Shown: piece after piece, positions 1 to 11,170 of the stretch
Position numbering within the stretch: position 1 is the first letter of the stretch
How the letters are laid out: each line of letters begins with the position of its first letter
From: Macrostomum hystrix
Lineage: Eukaryota > Platyhelminthes > Macrostomidae
Reading direction: 5' to 3'
NCBI GenBank assembly: GCA_950097015.1
Contig: CATNEN010000001.1
Coordinates: 10,015,001-10,079,000, forward strand
DNA length: 64,000 bases
Notes under the pieces: generated by a model
Told to the model about the DNA's origin: nothing
The model's input: the letters and a program-made list of their open reading frames with translations, nothing else
Database searches by the model: none
Made by a program: the position numbers and the translations under genes

Positions 1-618
1 ACGTACGAAATTAAGTCTGCATTACCTAAACGTATATTAGCAATCGAATTTTAAGTAAACGAAGTGATTAGCTGAGATTAAGATAATTAAACAGCTTTAT
101 TTACTTTATTGTTTAGAGAAAGTTTTCGATTTAATATACCGTTCTTAACACATTGAGGCGAGCTCCGCTGCCTATGTAAATGTTTTGCTTGGATTAAAAA
201 AATTCCCCATGTTAAGTTAATATTCAGTTGTAACATGTAGCCAGGGTAAATGGCTGCGCTTAAACGGTCCACGCATATTGATTATTGGGTCCTAAATCAA
301 TAGAATTCCTATTTCTTATAAGGCGTGTTTTTTTCAATTTCTCTAAGTTTGCATTTAAATTCAGGAGCTAATGTTGGCTAGCTTCAAATTAATCCCGTTT
401 ACTTGCTTATTGAATGTCAGTAAAAAGCTAAATAATTTGAAATTAATATTTAATTTTCAGAGCGTGGGCGTTGGGGAACCTACACACAGACAAATACATT
501 ATAGGGTGGCGTAATGAGTTAAATACCGACAAAATTACAGGCATATACCCAGTGATTCTGGAATTTGAGACAGCCAGACAGTGACTATGACAGTGACATC
601 GTATAAGAGAAGTAACAG
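1..618. other. AT-rich stretch without a recognisable gene
   Basis: I see no conserved coding sequence here. A 27-bp segment at 85-111 recurs exactly at 1667-1693 in the same orientation. The remainder leads into the 16-bp array. Confidence 0.5.
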
Positions 619-935
619 ACGTACAGACACACCGACGTACAGACACACCGACGTACAGACACACCGACGTACAGACACACCGACGTACAGACACACCGAC
701 GTACAGACACACCGACGTACAGACACACCGACGTACAGACACACCGACGTACAGACACACCGACGTACAGACACAAACAAATACACACAAACAAAGACAC
801 ACAGAAACAAAGACACACAGAAACAAAGACACACAGAAACAAAGACACACAAACAATGACACACAAACAATGACACACAAACAAAGACACACAAACAAAG
901 ACACACAGAGACAAAGACACACAGAGACAAAGAAA
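619..935. repeat. 16-bp minisatellite with degenerate flank
   Basis: Nearly ten copies of a 16-bp unit (ACGTACAGACACACCG) run from 619 to about 775. They are followed by related 16-bp (AAACAAAGACACACAG) and 14-bp (AAACAATGACACAC) units to about 935. Open frames across it on both strands come from the repeat and are rich in C/V/S or T/R/D; they are not called as genes. Confidence 0.9.
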
Positions 936-3900
936 AACAAATGTACCCACAAGATGCTTACAAACGTTCAGACGTATTACAGCAATGAAAAGCGGCTATA
1001 AAAATGCTGACAAATCCAAATTTTTAGACAGTATCACAGAAGAAACAAATATGGCTCTTATAATACAAAAAATGGTTTCAAAAATCCTTGCTCGCAATCC
1101 ACGCGTTATTTGTTCTCGACAATTGCAGCTCCCATCAGTCCAAAGCCGACTCCTAAAGTGTCCCGCCGTGGTCTGTTCGGCCTCTGCTTCGGAATGAAGT
1201 CGAGAGCATAAACACCGTTGTACTAACACACCCTACTAACTACTGATCTGGTTCATCGAGTAGTGTGATATGCGCATGATATTAACAAACTCAGCATGTT
1301 TGCTAATTTGATGCAAAATTTCCAGTAAGTTTTTCCTTCGCAAAAATGTTGGACAAAATCGCTTTTACTTAATTTCGGTGTTGTTTACTTGTCAATTCGT
1401 AGCGAATGAAGTTTGGACATTAATAGTTGTTGTTTGTCTTTTGTCTTTATTAATTGATAATTTTGTATCTCGGCATAACTCGAGTTGAAATTGTTCTACT
1501 TTGAATGAGGAGATCATTTGGCACATCTTGAAACTAAGCCTCCAGTGATCCTTGTACAGTCCCAGCAATTGCTTCCGTTTTTTGACATGCCTTGATTGCA
1601 CCTTTTTCAGTTTAGTTTTCCCATGTTATAACTGGAAGGGGCCAGAGAGTGTCTTCCATGGCCTTCAATTAAACAGCTTTATTTACTTTATTGATTGTGT
1701 CTTACCTGATTGAAATGAATAAGTTTAGTTTTGTTGTTGCGATACAATTTTTTGCTTTTGTTTATCTTGTCGCTTGTACTTTAGCTAATGATCAGCGCGT
1801 TAAAACTTGATTTCGGAATTCTCCCCTTTATCAACACGTTAATTATCAAATTTATCTAATCTATTTTTTCTGTTTTCCCATTGCTAAGTCATTTTTGCTT
1901 TGCCTTTAGTACATTTGACGAAATGATTATGTACACCAGAGTTCACCAATCAGAAGCCATACCCACCTCTGCCACCCACCCCACTCCGTGTCCCCCAATT
2001 ATTTTTACCCAAGAACTTGTTGATTTTCGGTGCCCGCTCGCTAATCGTTTATGAACTTCATTTAATCCAATGCTTCTATGAGTATGTATGAGTATGAGTA
2101 TGTTTCTATGTCAATGCTAGCTTATCAGTTCACTCTACCGAGTTGGCATTCCGATGGCAACAACAACGGCAGCCAACAGCTCCATCATGTTATCCGCATG
2201 GTCCTCTGGACTACGCATTAAGAACTTGACGAAACCGTTTAACAGGAAAAAACTTTTTTGCTCTAGTAGAGTTTCATAGTTACATAATTCAATTATTGAT
2301 TGCAGACAGCCACCCAACTCACTCTGTGATCACTCAGCCAATCGGAAGATTCGTGTATTTTGTTCTTACCATTCCGATGGGTTGGTTATAATTGATTATG
2401 AATATTTAGCGACTTCACTCGACTCTGCATGGACCAATCTTTACACTTTTCGCGCACACCAAGAGTTTCTGTTCAATGTAGTTTTTATTTTCTTATGATC
2501 TATTGTTTTTGGTGATTTTCAGTGAGTTTGCTTTCTACAGAGTTGAGACTGCTGTGTTCGTGAGATCCGGGCGCATGTTTGTAGTGAGGTTTCGCACTAA
2601 ATATTGATTGCGATTGTTACTTAAATAGGCCACTCGTTTGACATCAGCTCACTCTAAGTCGCTTGTCAGAGCTCCCCACTAAACTTGTGGGGTTCGGCCG
2701 TTTTTTTCAACACCTCCGCTGCACGGATGGCAACATCCAGTGACAGAGGAGGTGGCGGTGCTGCTAGCGCGTGTGCTGCTGTGTCGCATTGGTGGCTGCT
2801 AGGAAATTGCACTCTAGTCTTATAAGCTAGTTTCTTTAAAGTGCGAGTACAATGCGTCCATCTTATCAATTTAGCAGTCTCAAACATCTCCAAAGTTTAT
2901 CAGCTTTGATACGTTTATCAGTGTGTGCCGTGAATGAGTGTTTATTAGAGAACTGGAATACACAGTCGTTTACAATTTAACCTGCGAATGTATTATCAAG
3001 CGCTAAACTGCCCTTTGTTGCACTGATCTTTGTTGGTGTACATTTTTGTCTGTCAAATCGTACACCGATTGAGAAAGAGAGCAGTTATCATCTGTCATCT
3101 GTATTTCGCCTACCTGTTTGCCGTGTATCCATATTTAGGACATCGGAAACTGCAGCTTGTGTTGTGTATTTCAATACTTCATTTTAATACGAGCGTACTC
3201 ATAATTATGCGTGTACTTTCATTATCCATCAGTTTTGTCGTTAATATCCCTTTATGTTGCGTCACCTGTTTTCAAACATCGCGCCATTTCATTTGCTATT
3301 TTCTGTGTTCTGTTTTTCTTTAATTGTTATCGCGAAATCGACTAGATCTGACTTTGAAAATGGAATTTCCAGAAGTTTGCAAAAAATTCGCACGTGAAAT
3401 TGATTTATCAACATTGTAGTTTTGTTTCAGTTGCAAATACTCAAACTGTTATATTAACATTCGGTTAAGTATCTGCGTGCAAGTCTCATGTCTTATGCCA
3501 GTTCTCATTGACTAAAGTTATTTAACTCTCTAGATATTCGGGTTGGTTCAAATTAGTTTAAGATTTCCAATAGTGGTAAAATAAATAACGTTTTTTGGTG
3601 TTCGTTATCCAAGTGCTTAACTTAACAGCACCGAGTTATCTGATTAATTGTTTTCATTTATTTTTGTTACAAATGTATTAAACAAAATGGAAAATCCTTG
3701 CTATTTTTGAGTCGGAAATCAGATAAAAGCGGCATACACACTAGTTCTTAAGCGGTACCGGGAAAATGATAGTAGGTTACAAGTCTAGTTTTAGATAAGA
3801 AGCTCAGTGGCCTTAACCAACAGTTGCTTCAACTCCCTCCGCCCGTCTCTGGTTGCCCGCTCGCATTTTCAGCTTATCTGGTGCAGTCAATCAGCATAGA

Positions 3901-3989
3901 AGCGGGTGACGACAATAAAAGCAGCAGTCAGTTTTGCTCACTCTGCAATTTCCCAGAGCCTCTGCTTCAGTCCTAGCCTGACAAGACAG
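936..3989. other. Intergenic DNA upstream of the FAAH gene
   Basis: About 3 kb with only short, low-complexity open frames and no recognisable family. It must include the FAAH promoter and 5' UTR, but I cannot assign a TATA box or start site. Short pyrimidine-rich stretches ending in AG near 3955 could be a 5' UTR splice acceptor. Confidence 0.4.
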
Positions 3990-6900
3990 ATGCCCCGCTC
4001 GTTCAGCAGTTTGTCAGCCGCATCGGCTGGCAGCTTTTTGAAGCCGTCCACTGTAACCGCAGCAGCAGCAGCGGCAGCAGCCGCCGCAGTCGGCATGCTC
4101 GGCGCCTCTCGCCTTCTGCTTCGCTGGCGTCGTTCTCGTCGACTGACTGAGCTGCGGACGCGTCGGCAAGCGGAGAAGCGCGAGGCGAAGGCTCGATTCG
4201 GAGAACAGCTGAGCGCCGAACTGCGCAAGCAGCAGCTCACGGAAAGTGAGCGCTCTGCCATACTCAGCCTGAGCACAGGGGAGCTGCTGAGCAGGCTGCG
4301 GGCCAAAGCGCTGGACCCAGCCCGAGTGCTTCTGGCCTACCAGTCGCGAGCTTATGAAGTTGACCGCGAGCTAAACTGCGTTATAGAATTTCTTCAGCCA
4401 GATCTGGCCGGCGTCAATCTAGACGGTCCACTGGCTGGCTTGCCAGTTAGCGTCAAGGAGAACATGGCAGTTGCTGGGCACTACAGCTGCTTTGGACTGG
4501 CAGCCTTTGCGGATCTGCCCCTGCCTACACAGGACTGCATCACTGTGGCGATGCTGCGCTCGCTCGGAGGCGTTCCGTTCGTTCGGACTGGCGTGCCGCA
4601 GACCATGATGACCGTGCTTAGCCACAACCCCATCGATGGGGCAGTGAAGAACCCGGCTGGTGAAGGCCGCTCTCCAGGCGGCAGCAGCTCCGGCGAGGCC
4701 GCCTTGGTCGCCGCTGGCGGTTCTCCGCTGGGTCTCGGTACCGACATCGGCGGCAGCATTCGCCTGCCCGCCGCCTGGTGCGGCGTCGCCGGATTCAAGC
4801 CAACAGCGGGTCGACTTTCGCGTCAGGGTCACCGAGGAATCGGCGTTCAGAAGCTCGTGCCCTCTTCTTGGGGACCCATCGGGCCAGATGTGGATTCACT
4901 GGCCACCATCACAGCAGCGTTCTGTACCAGCGACCTGCACGAACATCGAGACCCAAGTATTCCGCCGCTGGGATTCAATGCCAGCGTCTATTCCGACACG
5001 CGTCCATTGCGCATCGGCTACTACCTTCACGATCATCAGTTCCAGGCGGTGCCAAGCGCTGAACGGGCCGTCAGGGAAACAGTCGACCGGCTTGCCAGCC
5101 GAGGCCACACCCTCGTGCCCTGGGACCCCCCGATCCGACAGCTGAAGCTGCTGGAGACCTACCTGCGCGCTGTGACCTGTGACGGTGCTGCTGTTCTTGA
5201 CGCTGCTTTGGACGGCGATCAAGTGTCCTACGCTGTGAAGCTCGGGCTTCATGCCATTCAGGTGAGACTTGTTTCAGATATGATAGGAGTGAGACCTAAC
5301 CTATCAGTTGAGACAACTCATATTGAGTAGACTTATTAATTTGCCAAATAATTTTCTCGAAAAGAATTCTAGAGGTATTTGCGAGTATTATACACCCGCT
5401 GAAGGATCTAGGATCTAAGGATCTAGAAGAGATCACTCTAAGGATCTAGAAGAGATCACTCTAAGGATCTAGAAGAGATCACTCTAAGGATATAGAAGAG
5501 ATCACTCTAAGGATCTAGAAGAGATCACTCTAAGGATCTAGAAGAGATCACTCTAAGGATCTAGAAGAGATCACTCTAAAGATCTAGAAGAGATCACTCT
5601 AAGGATATAGAAGAGATCACTCTAAGGATCTAGAAGAGATCACTCTAAGGATCTATATAAGATCACTCTAAGGATCCAGAAGAGATCACTCTAAGGATTC
5701 AGAAGAGATCACTCTAAGGAAATAGAAGAGATCACTCTAAGGATCTAGAAGAGATCACTCTAAGGATCTATATAAGATCACTCTAAGGATCCAGAAGAGA
5801 TCACTCTAAGGATCTATATAAGATCACTCTAAGGATCCAGAAGAGATCACTCTAAGGATCCATAAGAGATCACTCTAAGGATCCAGAAGAGATCACTCTA
5901 AGGATCCAGAAGAGATCACTCTAAGGATCTACATGAGATCACTCTAAGGATCTAGAAGAGATCCCTCTAAGGATCTAGAAGAGATCACTCTAAGGATCTA
6001 AATGAGATCACTCTAAGGATCTACATGAGATCACTCTAAGGATCTACATGAGATCACTCTAAGGATCTACATGAGATCACTCTAAGGATCTACATGAGAT
6101 CACTCTAAGGATCTACATGAGATCACTCTAAGGATCTAGAGGTCGAGTCCAATCATATTTGACGCTGCGGTTGAAAAATTCCTATAGAACAGGAATTCGG
6201 TGGGTGTTGAAAAATTGAACCTCTTGAAAAACTCCATGCAGAACAGAGCAGATCTGGGCTGTTGGTTTGGATTGTGGGCCACTCTGCACCATAGACAAAT
6301 GTTCATTAAAAAAAGCAATGGAAAGGGTTCAGATAATTGGTCCTTTTAAAGTCGTGAGAAGCTTTCCTTCCTACAGAACGAAAAGCCAATAAATACGCAA
6401 CATTAGAGTATTTGTGGAGGTTTAACAGGAAGCGAACTGTGTTCTAGTATCTCATTCATGCTCTTCGATTTGTCAATTAGTAGAATAAACCCCCCTAAAT
6501 TTAAATTTAGGAGACAAATTAGCTTCAACTGTTAACACCGATGTCGATGTGTCTTGTGTTAGTATGAGTACTTGAAATACTCGTAGTTACTCGTAAACTG
6601 GAGGGCTGCAGGCCTTGGAACCTTTAGTGACCTTTTAGTGACACTAGAACTGTAGCCAGCTAGAAGGAAATTCTGCCCATTTCGCTGACTCCCGAGCACA
6701 CAGATACTGTACGCACACACTGTAGGCACACACTCACACAGGTGTGTACATCTGCCCTGACTCATCGTCTGGCAGTGTACACTCTCACTGTGCCTTGGAG
6801 GTTGGCCGTCAACTGCGTAAATTGCACGACAAGCCCCCAAGCCTTCTCTCCGCAGCCGCGCCCCAAATAAATGTGGCTGACGCCCTGTTGCTTTGTAGTT

Positions 6901-7480
6901 GCTGGAGTATTAAGTTTGCTCACAAGGACTCTATAATAGCCGCTTCCGCTTCTTGCCTTCCCTAAAGATTCCGTGGCCGGGACGATGGCTGCGTCAGCGC
7001 TGGTGTCAGCTGACTGGCAACTGGGAGAGTGCGGCATGGCTGTCAGCCAGTGTCCCAATGCCCAGCGTGCTGGCCATGTGGAGCTTCAACCAGCAGCTCG
7101 CCGACTTGCGTGACAACTTCATGAACCGCTGGCGAGATGACAAATTAGACGCAGTCCTGTGTCCGGCTGTCGGTTGTCCCGCCGTTCACCTGGAACCAAA
7201 GGAACAGTTTATAGGCTGCCTAAGCTACCTGGTGTTGTACAATCTGATCAACTTCCCAGCTGGAAGTGTGCCCGTAGGCAGAGTATCATCGGCTGACGTC
7301 GCTGCCATGTCAACTTATCCTGTTGGCAAATCTATCAGCCATGCCAGCGTGGCTAGAATGCAGCCGGGCAGCGAAGACCTTCCAGTGAGTGTGCAGTGCG
7401 TTGCCCTGCCGTGGCGCGATGAGACATGCCTGCGACTCATGCGAGAAGTGGAAACTGCCTGGCAAGATCATGACAATTGA
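3990..7480 (+). CDS. FAAH: Fatty-acid amide hydrolase (FAAH1-like), two exons
   Basis: A serine hydrolase of the amidase-signature family that hydrolyses fatty-acid amides such as N-acylethanolamines at internal membranes. Exon 1 is 3990-5261, the intron 5262-6967 (GTGAGA...CTAAAG after a pyrimidine tract) and exon 2 6968-7480. The phase-0 junction restores family continuity and gives about 595 aa; mammalian FAAH1 has 579. Visible features are an alanine-rich hydrophobic N-terminal segment (residues 20-45) followed by a basic stretch, Lys156 in LPVSVKENM, cis-Ser232 in SPGGSSSGE and nucleophile Ser256 in GTDIGGSIR. This is the complete Ser-Ser-Lys triad with the same spacing as mammalian FAAH1. 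The C-terminal exon holds the conserved NFPAGSVPV and QCVALPW segments. The frame is open upstream to 3906 without an ATG, so I start at the ATG at 3990. Its intron carries a 23-bp minisatellite and an antisense SINE. The FAAH1-type assignment is strong; substrate preference is inferred. Confidence 0.93.
5400..6140. repeat. 23-bp intronic minisatellite
   Basis: About 32 tandem copies of a 23-bp unit (core CTAAGGATCTAGAAGAGATC) lie inside the FAAH intron. Variants such as CTATATAAG and CTACATGAG are clustered, which suggests local unit amplification. The array makes up over 40% of the intron. Confidence 0.92.
6597..6895 (-). mobile_element. SINE family A copy, antisense, in FAAH intron
   Basis: The reverse complement shares a body with the copies at 14085-14385 and 33081-33460: the GTGTACACTGCC-like block, the GTCAGGGCAGATGTACAC block, the CTCAGGAGTCAG-like block and the GCAGCCCTCC-like 3' end. 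The tRNA-like head present at 33081-33460 is missing here, so this copy is 5'-truncated. Confidence 0.75.
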
Positions 7481-7526
7481 AGCTTAACGCTTCACTTAGC
7501 TTTAACAATCATGTTTGTGAACTCGC

Positions 7527-8880
7527 GACCAGATTGTGTCTGTGTGACCAGATTGTGTCTGTGTGACCAGATTGTGTCTGTGTGACCAGATTGTGTCTGT
7601 GTGACCAGATTGTGTCTGTGTGACCAGATTGTGTCTGTGTGACCAGATTGTGAATGTGAACCTGTGTGACAAGACTGTGAACCTGTGTGACCAGACTGTG
7701 AATGTGAACCTATGTGACCAGACTGTGAACCTATGTGACCAGACTGTGAACCTGTGTGACCAGACTGTGAACCTATGTGACCAGACTGTGAACCTGTGTG
7801 ACCAGACTGTGAACCTGTGTGACCAGACTGTGAACCTGTGTGACCAGACTGTGAACCTATGTGACCAGATTGTGAATGTGAACCTGTGTGACCAGATTGT
7901 GAATGTGAACCTGTGTGACCAGACTATGAACCTATGTGACCAGACTGTGAACCTATGTGACCAGACTGTGAACCTGTGTGGCCAGACTGTGAACCTGTGT
8001 GACCAGACTGTGAACCTGTGTGACCAGACTGTGAACCTATGTGACCAGACTGTGAACCTGTGGGACCAGACTGTGAACCTATGTGACCAGACTGTGAACC
8101 TTTGTGACCAGACTGTGAACCTATGTGACCAGACTGTGAACCTATGTGACCAGATTGTGAATGTGAACCTGTGTGACTAGACTGTGAACCTATGTGACCA
8201 GATTGGTAATGTGAACCTGTGTGACCAGACTGTGAGCCTATGTGACCAGATTGTGAATGTGAACCTGTGTGACCAGACTGTGAACCTATGTGACCAGATT
8301 GTGAATGTGAACTTGTGTGACCAGACTGTGAACCTATGTGACCAGATTGTGAATGTGAACCTGTGTGACTAGACTGTGAACCTATGTGACCAGATTGGTA
8401 ATGTGAACCGGTGTGACCAGACTGTGAACCTATGTGACCATGCAGATTGTGAATGTGAACCTGGTTGACCAGACTGTGAACTTATGTGACCAGACCGTGA
8501 ACTTATGTGACCAAACTGTGAACCTGTGTGACCAAACTGTGAACCTGTGTGACCAGACTGTGAACCTGTGTGACCAGACTGTGAACCTGTGTGACCAGAT
8601 TGTGAATGTGAACCTGTGTGACCAGACTGTGAACTTATGTGACCAGACCGTGAACTTATGTGACCAGACTGTGAACCTGTGTGACCAGATTGTGAACCTG
8701 TGTGACCAGACCGTGAACTTATGTGACCAGACCGTGAACCTATGTGACCAAACTGTGAACCTGTGTGACCAGATTGTGAATGTGAACCCGTGACCAGATT
8801 GTAAATGTAAAACCTTGACCAGATTGGGAATCTTTGTGACCAGACTGACCAGATTGTGTGAACTTGTAACCAGATCGTGA
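7527..8880. repeat. 19/21/27-bp minisatellite, possibly in the FAAH 3' UTR
   Basis: The array begins with 19-bp units (GACCAGATTGTGTCTGTGT) up to about 7640. It continues as 21-bp units (GTGAACCTATGTGACCAGAC plus T), interspersed with 27-bp units that add GTGAATGTGAACC-type sequence. Because 21 and 27 are multiples of three, a plus-strand frame encoding repeats of NLCDQTV stays open from 7620 to 8180. I treat this as a by-product of the period. The array starts about 45 bp after the FAAH stop and is followed by AATAAA at 8924-8929. Confidence 0.9.
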
Positions 8881-8923
8881 ACATCATTTAGTATGACATA
8901 TTGTGAACCTTTAGGACCTTGTT

Positions 8924-8929
8924 AATAAA
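8924..8929 (+). promoter_or_regulatory. Candidate poly(A) signal AATAAA for FAAH
   Basis: AATAAA at 8924-8929 is followed within about 20 bp by a GT-rich tract. It is the first convincing plus-strand signal after the FAAH stop. If it is used, the minisatellite is transcribed as 3' UTR. This is inferred from sequence only. Confidence 0.4.
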
Positions 8930-9190
8930 AGAGCTTGTCTCGTTTTGTTTGTCAAATTGTCATCGGCTTTCTAAGGAATTATGAGCGCACATAAGATAAT
9001 TCCAACCTAAAAGATTCCATATGCAATGTGCCCGAAATGAAATGGCTTGCAACAAAAAATAATGAATTAATTATTTAAAGTTATAGACAATTAAATCGTT
9101 TTAAACTTTTTTTTCTTTGTTGTTTTATGCATTGTATTTGTGTTCACGTGATTTGACCGTCAGTCTCTTGTCTGATTGATCAAAAATTAG

Positions 9191-9310
9191 AATCTGGAGT
9201 GACCTTACCTATCTGGAGTGACCTTACCTATCTGGAGTGACCTTACCTATCTGGAGTGACCTTACCTATCTGGAGTGACCTTACCTATTTGGAGTGACCT
9301 ATCTGGAGTG
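9191..9310. repeat. 19-bp tandem array, left half
   Basis: Six to seven copies of CTGGAGTGACCTTACCTAT. Related, degenerate copies resume at about 9543 on the far side of a dispersed repeat, so the array appears to have been split by that insertion. Confidence 0.88.
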
Positions 9311-9542
9311 TAACACACTAAAAGTGGGCAGACCTCGCGCTGGCAGACCGAGACCGGTTTCTGGCTTGTTTGCCTTCGTCAGTCAGCCATAGCCACACGC
9401 AGTCCTCTCCCACCAATCTCAGTGTGCACAGAAGTCTCTTTTAACCTTGCCATTTTTATGGCGATACTTTTGGTGTTATGTGAGAGTTTTGCAGCCAAGC
9501 CTTTACTTTTCTACTGTTGTCAGTAGTCTGAATTGTATCTCA
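9311..9542 (-). mobile_element. Dispersed repeat family B, copy 1
   Basis: This stretch of about 235 bp, starting near GTAACACACTAAAAGTGGG and ending GTCAGTAGTCTGAATTGTAT, recurs at 30503-30740. On the minus strand the GAGGTTCGTTCCCC-type block of the second copy resembles a pol III B box, which suggests a SINE-like element. Array sequence on both sides supports insertion. Confidence 0.7.
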
Positions 9543-9650
9543 CATGGAGTGACCTTACCAATCTAGAGTGACCTTACCTTTATGGAGTGCCTTACCAATC
9601 TAGAGTGACCTTACCTTTATGGAGTGCCTTACCAATCTAGAGTGACCCAT
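9543..9650. repeat. 19-bp tandem array, right half
   Basis: Degenerate units of AGTGACCTTACC with CAATCTAG or TTTATGG spacers continue the array at 9191-9310. Unit lengths here vary between about 18 and 19 bp. Confidence 0.8.
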
Positions 9651-10329
9651 CCGTTGCTTTAGTCTATGGCCTATAGTCCTAGTTGTCTTGATGTGCAGTT
9701 GATTGCACTATGCTGCGCAGAATCGCTGAGCAATCCACCGACGACAGTCTCGTTGAACCGAAAGTGCCAAAATTGTTAAATTAGATGGAAATCCCATAGC
9801 AGACACAACTTTAATTACTAATAATTGATAGTACGACCCGAATCCAGTCGTACAATGAACAAGTTTGCGTTGTCAAATTCAAATAATGATATAATTCTTT
9901 CGTCCAAACAGACACCTAGTTAATCTGTGATTCAAGTTAAAGAGTGCATTCAAAATCTGATACTGGGTAACATATGCAACCGACAAGACAGAACGTTGTA
10001 GCCTCCACCGTCTAAACAAAAAGTTTCATGGCAACCCCAGTCACTGACGTTCTGTTCCAAAAGCTAGACATTTTTCATGCAGCACATACCGCAATGCACT
10101 GAAAGCCAGCTGGTGGTCCATGTGTTCTGTCAGCACCTGTTGCAATCAAGCTTTGATTCTATGTTAAACCGTCTGCAGATTTTGTCATTCGGCCCTGATA
10201 TACGGACAGTCTGTGGTGCCTTGCGTTTGGGCTAACAAACCAGCTGATTTAGAATTTGGGGAGAAAAGTTAATGTTTATATTTCAAGGTTCCTTCGCTCG
10301 AATCCGTGGCAAGTCCACATTAATTTGTT
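9651..10329. other. Intergenic DNA, nothing recognised
   Basis: No open frame of note, no repeats beyond short motifs, and no similarity to other parts of the window that I can see. Confidence 0.4.
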
Positions 10330-10490
10330 GCGCTTGTAACGGTAGAGTGTACACTGCTGACGGTGAGAAAGTCAGGGCAGATGTACATACATGTGTGTGT
10401 GTGCCTGTATGTGCCCAGGTGGCAGCAGAATGGACATAATTGCCTCCATTGCCTCCTCACTGGCTGCGGTTTGACATTTGACTTATGATC
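10330..10490 (+). mobile_element. SINE family A copy, truncated
   Basis: This copy shares the GTGTACACTGC, GAAAGTCAGGGCAGATG, GTGTGTGTGCC and TTGCCTCC...CACTGGCTG blocks with the other family A copies, in the sense orientation. It lacks the tRNA-like head. Confidence 0.65.
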
Positions 10491-11170
10491 ACACTCAGAG
10501 GCAAGTGCAGTAACCTGTACTATTACATAAGTAATCTGGCTTAGAAGATCGCCAGTGTTGGTGGGTCGCCTCGACTTGTCAAGAATACTTCAGGGTCTTC
10601 AGAAAAATCATCGAAAATTAGGAGACAAATCTATGGTCGCTGTGAAAATTGGTCGCTTCAAGTTGGTTACTGTGAAAATTCTCCCCGTTGCGTTCCGGAA
10701 CGGAATTCCACTTTTTCGCAGTTCCTAGTTCGCCATCAACGAACAAAAGCTTGTACCCTCCCCGGCTTGATAAGCAGCATGAGTGCTTCAAAGCTGAACT
10801 TTTTCACCTCTGATGCTTAGGGCACCATTCACAGCGCTCTTGCTGTCTGAAGATGCCACTGATAGGTATGGACGCATGGGAACTGTTCTAGTGCCACACA
10901 CCCCTCATCCCCAGAAAATTCTAACTTCTGTTGCTGACTTCCCGCTGTGCAACCTCGACATTTTTTGGATTTCTCCCGCATGTTGCGCCTGCTTATTAAT
11001 TTCTAAACTCGACATCCAAGGATGAGGTTTGGCGAGTTTGTGAGGTCAGGAGCATGAACTGACTTCCCATTGGTTCTCAGGCCGTTTCCATTTTTACTTT
11101 GCAAGCGTTTTAACTTTCCCATACAAGATCTGGCTAGCAAAGAAAGCCAGCAAAACACAGCTGCTTCAGC
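10491..11170. other. Upstream region of the DEG/ENaC gene
   Basis: No conserved coding sequence. It probably contains the promoter and 5' UTR of the channel gene starting at 11171, but no specific element can be assigned. Confidence 0.4.

Noticed and set aside
443-952. C/V/S-rich minus frames and a T/R/D-rich plus frame
   Set aside because: Low-complexity translation of the 16-bp array.
7620-8793. Plus-strand frames of NLCDQTV repeats
   Set aside because: Unit lengths of 21 and 27 bp keep the frame open automatically; the array probably lies in the FAAH 3' UTR.
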